Source: an uncultured Pelagibacteraceae bacterium (GTDB lineage Bacteria; Pseudomonadota; Alphaproteobacteria; Pelagibacterales; Pelagibacteraceae). Taken from it: DNA of 37,699 bases. Within the stretch, counting starts at the first letter, position 1. Every line of letters begins with the position of its first letter. The notes below the pieces were generated by a model. That model saw nothing but the letters and a program-made list of their open reading frames with translations. It ran no database searches and was not told the DNA's origin. This document shows positions 24,650-33,142 of this stretch, one piece after another. Where the stretch lies: positions 1 through 37,699 of the forward strand of contig CACDQT010000004.1 of NCBI GenBank assembly GCA_902554995.1, given 5' to 3'. The translations under genes were made by a program, and so were the position numbers.

Positions 24650-25800
24650 TATTTCTCCTGAATAGCTATTTTCTTGTTGTACCAGTTCATTAAAATTGAG
24701 ATTGAAATACTCAAAGTTAGATAAGTAAACATGGTGATTGATACTATCTCAATTGCCTTACCTGTTTGCATTAATGCTGTTCCAGCAAAGACTAACACTA
24801 AATCTGGATACGCTATCGCAGCTGCTAAGGATGAATTTTTAGTTAAATTTAGATATTGATTTGTTGTTGGCGGAATTATTATTCTCAAAGCTTGAGGCAT
24901 AATTACTAATTTAAGTACTTGGTTAGGTGTAAGTCCAATTGATGCTGCTGCCTCTTTTTGACCTTTACCAACACCTTGAATTCCAGCTCTGACACATTCT
25001 GCGATAAATGTTGCTGTATATAAAGATAAAGATAATGTTAATGCTATTAATTCTGGGGGTAAACTAACTCCACCCTCATAAATAAATGATGTTGTTGCCA
25101 ATTGTTTTAAAACAGGAACTTCAAAAGAAAGTCTTACGCCACCAATTAAAAAACTTAAAAGAGGAAGAATAAATATCAGTCCTATAGATATTAAAAAAAC
25201 TGGAATTTGTTTACCTTGATTTTCCTGAACTTTTTTGGCGTGCGCTCGTATAACAATTATAGCTATGATTGCAGCTATAATTGAATAAAAGAAAATATTA
25301 AAATTTTGCCAAATAAATGCTGGGACGTATAAACCTTTTATAGTTAGAAAAAAAACTCCAAACATTGCTTCAGCATCTTGTGGAAGTGGCAAAGCACGTA
25401 ATGCAGCAAAATACCAAAAGAAAATTTGAAGTAGTAATGGAATATTTCGAAAAAACTCTACATAGAAAGCTGCAAATTTATTAATTAGATAATTTGGTGA
25501 TAATCTTGCTATACCAACTATTACTCCTAAGATTGTTGCAATAATTATTCCAATGACTGAAACAAGAATTGTATTTAAAAGACCAACTAAATAAGCTCTA
25601 AAATATGAATGTGATCCATCATATTCAATTAATGAAAACTGAACGTCAAATGAAGATTCTTGAGTTAGAAAACCATAACCAAAATCAATACCTCTATTTT
25701 CCATATTGATTTGGGCGTTATAAGTAAAAAAACCGAAAACTAAGACTACAGCCAAAACTGTAATTAATTGTGGAACTATATCTTTAAGTTTAAAATTCAC
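24649..25800 (-). CDS. aapQ: Amino-acid ABC transporter permease AapQ/BztB
   Basis: A 383-residue inner-membrane permease that pairs with AapM. An N-terminal helix (about 13-27) precedes a periplasmic segment, then NTILVSVIGIIIATILGVIVGIARLSPN starts the transport domain, and KEAAASIGLTPNQVLKLVIMPQALR is the EAA loop that contacts the ATPase. A soluble-looking loop with RAHAKKVQENQGKQIP lies in the middle, as in other BztB proteins. It is the first membrane gene after the terminator that follows aapJ, so it is expressed by read-through or from a weak internal promoter. Confidence 0.9.
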   Translation of the reverse strand: MNFKLKDIVPQLITVLAVVLVFGFFTYNAQINMENRGIDFGYGFLTQESSFDVQFSLIEYDGSHSYFRAYLVGLLNTILVSVIGIIIATILGVIVGIARLSPNYLINKFAAFYVEFFRNIPLLLQIFFWYFAALRALPLPQDAEAMFGVFFLTIKGLYVPAFIWQNFNIFFYSIIAAIIAIIVIRAHAKKVQENQGKQIPVFLISIGLIFILPLLSFLIGGVRLSFEVPVLKQLATTSFIYEGGVSLPPELIALTLSLSLYTATFIAECVRAGIQGVGKGQKEAAASIGLTPNQVLKLVIMPQALRIIIPPTTNQYLNLTKNSSLAAAIAYPDLVLVFAGTALMQTGKAIEIVSITMFTYLTLSISISILMNWYNKKIAIQEK

Positions 25801-25824
25801 TTTGGCGATAATATATGAGTTTAT

Positions 25825-25851
25825 AAAAAAAGGGCTAGAAAAATCTAGCCC
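25825..25851 (-). terminator. Rho-independent terminator after aapJ
   Basis: On the minus strand GGGCTAGA (25851-25844) pairs with TCTAGCCC (25839-25832) around a TTTT loop: eight perfect pairs, followed by seven U's at 25831-25825. It lies 23 bases after the aapJ stop and before aapQ, in the same position as the terminator between pstS and pstC. An A-rich stretch before the stem means it could also act weakly in reverse. Confidence 0.88.
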
Positions 25852-25874
25852 TTTTTAATTAATTTAAACTACAA

Positions 25875-26915
25875 TTATCTTGCAGGTGGAACGTAAAGTA
25901 TTCCGCCTTTTGTCCATAATTGGTTTGGACCTCTGTCTGGTAAAATTCCAGTGTCAGCTATATTTCTCTTATAACTTTCACCATAATTACCAACTTGCTT
26001 GATAATTCTTAAGCTCCAGTCGTTGTCTAGACCAAAAGCAGCACCTAATTCACCTTCAGCTCCAACTAATCTTTTAATTGCTGGGTTGTCTGAAGTTTTC
26101 ATCATGTCTGCATTTGCTGAAGTAATACCATATTCTTCAGCTTCGATCATAGTGTTCAAAGACCATCTAACGATATCTTCCCATACTGCATCACCTTGTC
26201 TAACAACTGGTCCTAAAGGTTCTTTAGAAATAGTTTCTGGTAGAACAATGTGTTCATCAGGGTTTTTCATTTTTGTTCTTTGAGCAGCTAAACCAGATTT
26301 ATCAGTAGTGTATGTATCACATCTACCTGCATCGTAAGCAGCAACAACTTCGTCAGCTTTTTCAAATGCAACTGGCTCATAAGAAATTCCTTTTGAATTA
26401 AAGAAGTCTCTCATGTTTAACTCAGTTGTTGTACCAATATTTGTACAAGCTGAGATACCATCTTTGAATTGGCTAGTTGAAGTGATACCTGAGCTTTTTC
26501 TTACCATGAAGCCTTGACCATCGTAGAAGTTTACTCCAACGAAAGTAAGTCCGATATCAGCATCTCTAGAAAGAGTCCAAGTTGTGTTTCTTGATAAGAT
26601 ATCAATCTCACCAGAAGTTAAAGCGGTAAATCTTTCTTTAGCACTTAGTGGTGTAAACTTTACTTTATTTGCATCACCTAATACTGCAGCAGCTACAGCT
26701 CTACATACGTCAACGTCAACACCAGTCCAATTTCCTGCAGCATCAGCATTAGAAAATCCTGGAAGACCTTGAGACACGCCACATCTTACAAACCCTTTTT
26801 TCTGAGTGTTTTTAAGTGTTTTAGATTTTTTAGCAGCCATAGACTCTGTTGTAAAAGTGAACAACACAGCTACCATAGCAACTAAAGAAGTTAATTGTTT
26901 TAAGTATTTAAACAT
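25875..26915 (-). CDS. aapJ: General L-amino-acid ABC transporter substrate-binding protein
   Basis: A 346-residue periplasmic binding protein of the polar amino acid family. A signal peptide covers about residues 1-27 (LVAMVAVLFTFTTESMAA). The mature protein begins with KGFVRCGVSQGLPGFSN, then WTGVDVDVCRAVAAAVLGD, the domain-one signature, and later GISACTNIGTTTELNMRDFF and DRGPNQLWTKGGILYVPP, typical of AapJ/BztA. The ATG has AGGAAG a few bases upstream, and a good promoter lies about 60 bases further. Position as first gene, a strong terminator behind it, and high-abundance binding proteins known in SAR11 suggest strong expression for scavenging dissolved amino acids. Confidence 0.93.
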   Translation of the reverse strand: MFKYLKQLTSLVAMVAVLFTFTTESMAAKKSKTLKNTQKKGFVRCGVSQGLPGFSNADAAGNWTGVDVDVCRAVAAAVLGDANKVKFTPLSAKERFTALTSGEIDILSRNTTWTLSRDADIGLTFVGVNFYDGQGFMVRKSSGITSTSQFKDGISACTNIGTTTELNMRDFFNSKGISYEPVAFEKADEVVAAYDAGRCDTYTTDKSGLAAQRTKMKNPDEHIVLPETISKEPLGPVVRQGDAVWEDIVRWSLNTMIEAEEYGITSANADMMKTSDNPAIKRLVGAEGELGAAFGLDNDWSLRIIKQVGNYGESYKRNIADTGILPDRGPNQLWTKGGILYVPPAR

Positions 26916-26978
26916 ATTTCTTCCTATTGTTTATTTATTTGTTAACAAATAATTCAAAATTACTTTTGAATATTCTTA

Positions 26979-27007
26979 ATTTAAGCATGATAAAAATAGG
27001 GGTTCAA
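26979..27007 (-). promoter_or_regulatory. Promoter of aapJ
   Basis: On the minus strand TTGAAC (27002-27007) and TTAAAT (26979-26984) are spaced by 17 bases, the ideal gap for a housekeeping sigma factor. The predicted start near 26972 leaves a leader of about 56 bases before the aapJ ATG. I see no riboswitch fold in that leader. Confidence 0.5.
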
Positions 27008-27080
27008 GGGAAATTTAATCTCATTTCAAATTAATTGAAAATCTAGTCAAGATAAATTTTGACCAAAAATGTGCTGGTAA

Positions 27081-27157
27081 TGGCGCGCCCTGAAGGATTC
27101 GAACCTACGACCCTCGGTTTAGAAAACCGATGCTCTATCCAGCTGAGCTAAGGGCGC
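27081..27157 (-). tRNA. tRNA-Arg (TCT)
   Basis: A 77-base cloverleaf on the minus strand. The acceptor stem GCGCCCT pairs with AGGGCGC, then G and an encoded CCA. The anticodon stem CGGTT/AACCG encloses TTCTAAA with anticodon TCT, which reads AGA and AGG, and the T arm contains TTCGAAT. It lies 28 bases after the trkH stop on the same strand and could be processed from that transcript. Confidence 0.95.
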
Positions 27158-27185
27158 AAAATCTTATTACATATACAATAATTAA

Positions 27186-28592
27186 TTAATTTTTAAAAAG
27201 GAATTTTTTCATAAGAAGCAAGATTGTTAACAACTCAATTCGTCCAACAATCATAAAAAAGATTAGACAATATTTAGTAAAATATGAAAGATTATAAAAA
27301 GTCAGATCACCTAAACCATATGAGCTTGAATTAACAGTATTCATTAACGTTAGAATAGATAATTTAAATGCATTTTCAAAGCTAAATTCATTTATGGTTA
27401 ATAAAGTTGTTAAAATAAAAAGTGATAAAATAAATATTAGAACAGATAAAAAATATTTACTTATCTCATCAAAGTCAAAACTAACTTCAGAGAAAAACAA
27501 CTTATTCTTATATATGTTTTTTGGTCTACTGAATGATAAAATCTGATTAACTGAATATTTAAATAAAGAGTAAATTTTCATAAATCTCAACCCTGAACTT
27601 GTGGAAAAAAAAGATCCTCCAATAATTACCAAAATTAAATAAATGAAAGTCAAATTTGTATTTGAATTATCTAGTGTAAAACCAATATTCGACATGCTAC
27701 TTGATATTGATAAAAAATAATTTAAAAAATTTTGATTAAAACTAAAAAATAAAAAGAAAATTATTAAAACGATGATGAAGTAAATTATTAAATTGATATC
27801 TTCATATAGAAAATTAATATTTTTTTTCTTAAAGAAGAATAAATTATAACTAAAGAAAATACTAAAAAAAGATGTTAACATTAAAAATGATAAAACAATT
27901 ATTTGGGTGTCATCCTTAATTATATTAGACAAACTATTAGTAGGTAAAAAACCTCCAGAGGAAATTAAAGAAAATGCTAAATTTAATGAGTCGAAAGTTC
28001 TTATAGAAGATAAATTTAATATTATAAAAATTACTAAAGTTATACCAGAATATATAAAAAACACTTTAAAAGCTTGTTTGAATATTTCAGAGGTATTAAA
28101 TGAAAAAAAATTTGTTAACGTCTTTTTAAAATTTTCATCATAAATATCTATTAGATAAATTATTGAAAATAAGAAATACAATCCCCCTATCCATTGGATA
28201 GTTGATCTCCATAATATTAGGCTTTGATCTATATTTTTAATATTTTCAAAGATGGTAAATCCAGTAGAAGTAAAACCTGAAACTGCTTCAAAAAAAGAAT
28301 TTATAAAAGTAAAATTGTAAATACTTAGGTAAAAAGGAATAGATAAAATTAAAGGTAGTAAAATATATCCTAGAAAAACAGTTAAAATTTTTTGAAAAAT
28401 TGATGTTTTTTTAGGTGATATTTTTAAGCTATAAAAAAGAATTGCCAGAGTTGAAGATAAGAATAAACTTAAATAATAAGTATCTAAGTTTAGGTAAAGA
28501 TTAAAATAGTAAGAATAAATTATATTAAAAAAAGATAAAATAGAAATTAATCCAAAAAAGAAACTTAGATATTTAATTTGCAATCCAAACAT
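27186..28592 (-). CDS. trkH: Potassium uptake protein TrkH
   Basis: A 468-residue polytopic membrane protein of the Trk/Ktr/HKT superfamily, with the four pore loops of the family: SGFTSTGFTIF, SSGGFLPTNS, SSMSNIGFTLD and NSSSYGLGDLTFY, where the central glycines line the potassium filter. The protein is very rich in Phe, Ile, Leu and Asn, an extreme of the AT-driven codon bias here. It forms the ion-conducting subunit gated by the nucleotide-binding ring of TrkA, whose gene lies four bases upstream. The stop codon is 28 bases from tRNA-Arg. Confidence 0.9.
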   Translation of the reverse strand: MFGLQIKYLSFFFGLISILSFFNIIYSYYFNLYLNLDTYYLSLFLSSTLAILFYSLKISPKKTSIFQKILTVFLGYILLPLILSIPFYLSIYNFTFINSFFEAVSGFTSTGFTIFENIKNIDQSLILWRSTIQWIGGLYFLFSIIYLIDIYDENFKKTLTNFFSFNTSEIFKQAFKVFFIYSGITLVIFIILNLSSIRTFDSLNLAFSLISSGGFLPTNSLSNIIKDDTQIIVLSFLMLTSFFSIFFSYNLFFFKKKNINFLYEDINLIIYFIIVLIIFFLFFSFNQNFLNYFLSISSSMSNIGFTLDNSNTNLTFIYLILVIIGGSFFSTSSGLRFMKIYSLFKYSVNQILSFSRPKNIYKNKLFFSEVSFDFDEISKYFLSVLIFILSLFILTTLLTINEFSFENAFKLSILTLMNTVNSSSYGLGDLTFYNLSYFTKYCLIFFMIVGRIELLTILLLMKKFLFKN

Positions 28593-28596
28593 CTAA

Positions 28597-29988
28597 TTAT
28601 ACTGAACTTAATCTAAAAATATTTTCAACAAAAGATATAGAGTCTTTTTTAACAATAAATACAACTCTATCATCTTTTTTAAAAATAAAATTGGATCTAG
28701 GTATAATTATTTTTTTATCTCTTAATACGGCACCAATCCTTAGTTCATCTGGTAAATTAGAATTTTTTATTTCTTTATTAATTAATTCAGAAGTTTCAAT
28801 TATTTCAGCTTCAATTACCTCGTATTCACCATCTGATAAAGTATATGCATTTTCAATTGTTCCTTTGTGGATATGTTTTAAAATACTTGAAACAGTGGTC
28901 ATTCTTGGGTCAATTAAATCATCAATTTTTAATGATGATTGAAGAAGTGAATAATTTGGTTTGTTAATTAATGCCATTGTTCTTTTATCATCTATATCTT
29001 TTTGATCTTTAGCGAATTTTTCAACTAAGACACTGACCATTAAGTTATCTTCATCATCATTTGTCAGGGCTAATACAGTTTCAGCTTCCCCTAAATTTGC
29101 TTCAGTTAAAACTTCTTCATCTAGACCATCACCATTTATAACAATCGCATCGTTTAGTTGATTTGCTAAAAACTCTGCTCGCTCCTTATTTTTTTCAACA
29201 ATTTTAACTCGAACTGTTTCTAAGGTCTCCTCAATGTTCTTAGCTAAATTAAAACCAATATTTCCTCCACCAATAATTAAAATCTTTTTTGAAATTTTTT
29301 CTTCATGACCAAAAGCTTCAAGAGTTTCTGACATTTGCGACGAATTAATAATTACATAAATTTTGTCATCTTTTTTTACCGAGTCTGTTTTTTTTGGAAT
29401 AAAAAATTTGTTATCTCTATTAATTGCGATAATATTTGCCTCTAATTTTGGATATTTATTTGTGAGTTCATTAAACTTAATACCTATAGATTTACAATCC
29501 TCTTTAATGAATATCTCAAGTAATCTTATTTTATTATCTGCAAATGGTACACTATCTAATGCACCTGGCGCCTCCAATTTTCTTTGGATTGACTTAGAAA
29601 TTTCTATCTCAGGAGAAATAATCACATCAATTGGTAAATTTTCTTTATTATAAACTCTTGTAAATCTAGGGTTTAGATAGTCTTGTGATCTAATTCTTGC
29701 TATTTTTTTTTGAATATTGAATATAGAAAATGCTATTTGACATATAAGCATATTAATTTCGTCATTTCTTGTAACTGCTATAATCATATCTGTTTCAGCA
29801 GCATTGGCTTTCTCAAGAATTGATGGATATGTAGCTTTCCCAACGATTGCCTTAACATCTAAACTATCATTAATTTTTTGGATATCCTCACTAGATTGAT
29901 CAATAACTGTTATTGAATGACCTTGTTCACTCAGTAACTTTGCAATAGTAAAACCTACTCTACCGGCACCACAGATGATTATATTCAT
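28597..29988 (-). CDS. trkA: Trk system potassium uptake protein TrkA
   Basis: A 463-residue cytoplasmic protein with two RCK repeats. Each begins with a nucleotide-binding Rossmann motif, MNIIICGAGRVGFTIAKLL at residue 1 and ILIIGGGNIGFNLAKNI near residue 233, and each ends in a TrkA-C domain (around 140-220 and 370-460). It binds NAD(H) or ATP/ADP and gates TrkH. The length matches two-repeat TrkA of proteobacteria. The start is one base after the ntrX stop and trkH follows four bases after its end, so ntrY-ntrX-trkA-trkH behaves as one unit, an arrangement also known in other alphaproteobacteria. Confidence 0.94.
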   Translation of the reverse strand: MNIIICGAGRVGFTIAKLLSEQGHSITVIDQSSEDIQKINDSLDVKAIVGKATYPSILEKANAAETDMIIAVTRNDEINMLICQIAFSIFNIQKKIARIRSQDYLNPRFTRVYNKENLPIDVIISPEIEISKSIQRKLEAPGALDSVPFADNKIRLLEIFIKEDCKSIGIKFNELTNKYPKLEANIIAINRDNKFFIPKKTDSVKKDDKIYVIINSSQMSETLEAFGHEEKISKKILIIGGGNIGFNLAKNIEETLETVRVKIVEKNKERAEFLANQLNDAIVINGDGLDEEVLTEANLGEAETVLALTNDDEDNLMVSVLVEKFAKDQKDIDDKRTMALINKPNYSLLQSSLKIDDLIDPRMTTVSSILKHIHKGTIENAYTLSDGEYEVIEAEIIETSELINKEIKNSNLPDELRIGAVLRDKKIIIPRSNFIFKKDDRVVFIVKKDSISFVENIFRLSSV

Positions 29989-29989
29989 T

Positions 29990-31345
29990 TTAGTTAAATT
30001 CTTTTATTCCTAAGCCTTTAAGCTTTCTATGAAGAGCACTTCTCTCCATACCAACAAAGTTAGCTGTTTTAGATATATTCCCATTAAATTTTTTAAGCTG
30101 GATAGTTAAATACTCTTTTTCAAAGTTTTCTCTAGCCTCTTTTAATGGCACAGATAAGCTATTTTCACCAATTTTATCATCATAATTGTCGCTTTTTAAA
30201 GACTCTTTTACAATGTTGGAGATTTTGTCTTTTGTATCAGGTTGTAAAATTGCAATTCTTTCAATCAAATTTCTTAGTTCCCTTACATTGCCTTTCCAAT
30301 CATGATTTAAAATATATGAGTCATTTTCATCAATATCTAATTCTTTAATATTATAATTTGTAGAAATCATCTTCGAAAAATATCTTATTAGCAGAGGTAT
30401 ATCTGAAATTCTTTCGTTTAGTGATTTAATGTTAATTTCAAAAACGTTTAATCTATGATAGAGATCCTCTCTAAAATTACCTATTTTTATTTCATCTTTT
30501 AAATCCTTACTTGATGAACAAATTAATCTAACGTCAACATTAATATCATTATTACCATTTAATCTTTTAAATTTTTGATCAATAAGAACTCTTAATATTT
30601 TTGATTGAATGACCAAGGGAATTTCAGAAACTTGATCAATTAATAAAGTGCCTTTATTAGCTTTTTCTAAAGCTCCATATGAAATGGAACCATCGCTCTT
30701 TTCTTCCCCAAATAATTCTTGTTCATATTTTTCTGAGTCAAGAAGTGCTCCATTTAGAATTATAAATGGATTTTTTTCTCTTTTAGAATTTTTATGAATT
30801 TTTCTTGCAATTAATTCCTTCCCTGAACCTGATGGCCCATTTATAAGAATCCTGCTTTCAGTTAAGGATATCTTTTTTATTTGTTCTCGTATTGTAGATA
30901 TATTTTTACTATCACCGATTAAATCATATGAAGAAAATAACTTATTTTCATAATCCTTATTTTGTTTTTTTAATTGAAGATTTTCAACAGCTCTGGTTAT
31001 AAAGTTTAATAATCTAGCTTGGTCAAAAGGTTTTTCTACAAATTCAAATGCACCGTGCTTTAATGAATTAACAGCCATTTCAATATTAGCATGACCTGTA
31101 ATAATAATTACCGGGACATCTTTATTTTTAGACTTAATGTGAGATAATAGCTCTATTCCATCATTATCACCTTTATCTAATTTTACATCTAAGATAGCTA
31201 CATCAGGCATTTTTTTGTCAATCTCTTTTAACGCTTGATTGTAATTAGCCGCTACTCTAGTTTTGTAACCAGCATCAACAATTAATTCATTTAGGATATT
31301 TCTTATATCCGCATTATCATCAACTATTAATATTTCTGTTGTCAT
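29990..31345 (-). CDS. ntrX: Nitrogen assimilation response regulator NtrX (divergent AAA domain)
   Basis: A 451-residue NtrC-family response regulator. The receiver domain has Asp53 in AILDVKLDKGD, and the AAA+ domain has Walker A NGPSGSGKE (170-177). The C-terminal Fis-type helix-turn-helix reads NISKTANFVGMERSALHRKLKGLGI. Two features stand out. The GAFTGA loop that contacts sigma-54 is absent (the stretch reads LFGEEKSDGSISYGALEKA). The Walker B motif reads LLIDQVSEIP, with Gln238 where the catalytic Glu is expected. The protein should therefore bind DNA, and perhaps ATP, but not remodel sigma-54 polymerase. Its start lies 26 bases inside ntrY. Length is near the NtrX norm. Confidence 0.9.
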   Translation of the reverse strand: MTTEILIVDDNADIRNILNELIVDAGYKTRVAANYNQALKEIDKKMPDVAILDVKLDKGDNDGIELLSHIKSKNKDVPVIIITGHANIEMAVNSLKHGAFEFVEKPFDQARLLNFITRAVENLQLKKQNKDYENKLFSSYDLIGDSKNISTIREQIKKISLTESRILINGPSGSGKELIARKIHKNSKREKNPFIILNGALLDSEKYEQELFGEEKSDGSISYGALEKANKGTLLIDQVSEIPLVIQSKILRVLIDQKFKRLNGNNDINVDVRLICSSSKDLKDEIKIGNFREDLYHRLNVFEINIKSLNERISDIPLLIRYFSKMISTNYNIKELDIDENDSYILNHDWKGNVRELRNLIERIAILQPDTKDKISNIVKESLKSDNYDDKIGENSLSVPLKEARENFEKEYLTIQLKKFNGNISKTANFVGMERSALHRKLKGLGIKEFN

Positions 31346-33116
31346 TAAAATAAAATCTTATCTGTATTTTAGCACCATTATTAATTGGAATAAATTTTAG
31401 TTCACCTTTGTGATCATTTATAATTTTGTTTACTATAGATAGGCCTAGTCCCGTTCCATTTTTTTTTGTTGTGTAGTATGGATTTAAAATTTCCTTTATA
31501 TTATTTTTATCAAAACCAACACCATTGTCTTCTATTGATATTAAAATATGATCATTATTTGATGAAATATCAATTAAAATTTTCTTTTTAAAATCAGGGT
31601 TTTTTTCAACTTTTTGTTCGATGCTCTCAATAGAGTTCTTTATCAAGTTAATGAAAACTCTTGAAATTTGCTCTTTGTCACATTCGAGTAAAATCTCCTC
31701 ATCTTTTTTGTTAAAATTTATTTCAATGGATTTATTAACTTCTGATAATAATTTGATATTTTCATTTAACAACTTTACCAAATTATTTTTCTTTAAAGTA
31801 GGTTTTGGCATTCTCGCAAAATCAGAAAATTCATTTACTAAATTTTCTATTTGTTTTATTTGAGAGTTTATAATTTTTAAATTTTCTTTAAATGATTGTT
31901 TATCTTCATTAGTTATTTGTCCAGTGTATTTAGTTCTAATACGATCTATTGTTAATTGTATTGGTGTCAGAGGATTTTTAATTTCATGGGCTAACTTTCT
32001 CGATAGATTTCCCCATGCTTTATATCTCTCATTTATTATTAATTTTTCTTGCTGGTTTTTTAGTCTACTAATCATAGAATTAAAATTTTTATTTAATACT
32101 TCCATATCTTTATCGGTTTTGATTTCTGGTACTTTTGTATTTAAGTTTCCATGACCTATTTCTGTTGATGCTAGAATAAGATTGTTAATAGATCTAAAAA
32201 ATCTTGATGAAAATCTAATTGCTATTGTAATTGAGATAAATAATAGCAGTGAGACAATTATAATATAAATGATAAAAAAAGAAATTTTTATGCCTGTGCT
32301 TCTATCCTCAACAGTATAATAAAAATTTATAGCTTCTTGAGATTCAGCTAAATAATTCGAAATATTCTTATCTAAAAATTTTACCACATAAATAAATCTA
32401 TCTTTTGATGATTGTAATCTCATTATCGCAGCTGAAATATTTGCTTTAGTGTCAATTATTTTTAATGGTCTATCATCTTCAAGAACTAAATTGAGCGCTT
32501 TATCAACGGGCGGAATGTAACTATCTTTATTTTCAGTTGAGTATAATAGTTTTTTATTTTTATCTATAATATGAATTTCATCGACATTTCTGATTAACTT
32601 TTGTGTCCTTAAAAACCTTAAATACTCATTTGCATTTTCATTCAAAAAATTCGCACTTTTGTTTGTATCAAAAGCAATCAAAATTATATCCGATTGTATT
32701 TTATTTCTTACTTCTTCAACATAATTTTTAGCAAGTTCATAGGAATTATTTACAACAGTTGTAACTTTCTTATCGAAGTACTTTTCTAGAGCAAAAGAAA
32801 AAAGAAATAAGGAAAAAATTGAAATTAAAATTGATGGTATCAAAGTAAATAATGAAAAATACGTAATGTATTTTTTATTTGACGTTAATCCATCCTTATC
32901 AATATCAATTTTAATTGAATTTTTAACTTCTACAAAAATAAAAATGAATAATAAAATAAGTAAAAAAATATTTGAAATTAGTAAATATTGTAAATTTTTT
33001 TCATTTAAATCAACAAAACTTCTATCAATAAATGTTAAAAAGGTTAAAAAACCTAGAAATAGTGTGATACTAGATAGAATAATAATAATTATATTTTTTT
33101 TCAAAAATTCTAACAT
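31320..33116 (-). CDS. ntrY: Nitrogen regulation sensor histidine kinase NtrY, short form
   Basis: A 598-residue membrane kinase. Hydrophobic helices lie at about 9-30, 43-64, 86-110 and 277-300. The loop from about 111 to 276 faces the periplasm and is a plausible sensor domain. A HAMP-like segment follows (301-355), then the dimerisation domain with His377 in LSRKLAHEIKNPLTPIQLTIDR and the ATPase domain with NLIKNSIESI, EDNGVGFD and GTGLGLSIVNKII. Typical NtrY proteins are 720-770 residues and carry a PAS domain between HAMP and the histidine; here HAMP runs almost directly into the histidine domain. It would phosphorylate NtrX, encoded with a 26-base overlap. The start is 26 bases from the divergent ispDF gene. 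Confidence 0.88.
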   Translation of the reverse strand: MLEFLKKNIIIIILSSITLFLGFLTFLTFIDRSFVDLNEKNLQYLLISNIFLLILLFIFIFVEVKNSIKIDIDKDGLTSNKKYITYFSLFTLIPSILISIFSLFLFSFALEKYFDKKVTTVVNNSYELAKNYVEEVRNKIQSDIILIAFDTNKSANFLNENANEYLRFLRTQKLIRNVDEIHIIDKNKKLLYSTENKDSYIPPVDKALNLVLEDDRPLKIIDTKANISAAIMRLQSSKDRFIYVVKFLDKNISNYLAESQEAINFYYTVEDRSTGIKISFFIIYIIIVSLLLFISITIAIRFSSRFFRSINNLILASTEIGHGNLNTKVPEIKTDKDMEVLNKNFNSMISRLKNQQEKLIINERYKAWGNLSRKLAHEIKNPLTPIQLTIDRIRTKYTGQITNEDKQSFKENLKIINSQIKQIENLVNEFSDFARMPKPTLKKNNLVKLLNENIKLLSEVNKSIEINFNKKDEEILLECDKEQISRVFINLIKNSIESIEQKVEKNPDFKKKILIDISSNNDHILISIEDNGVGFDKNNIKEILNPYYTTKKNGTGLGLSIVNKIINDHKGELKFIPINNGAKIQIRFYFNDNRNINS

Positions 33117-33142
33117 AAATTAGAATTATAGCATTTAAACGA

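Noticed and set aside
26916-27080. Riboswitch in the aapJ leader
   Set aside because: The leader is about 56 bases and AT-rich with no conserved riboswitch core that I can recognise.
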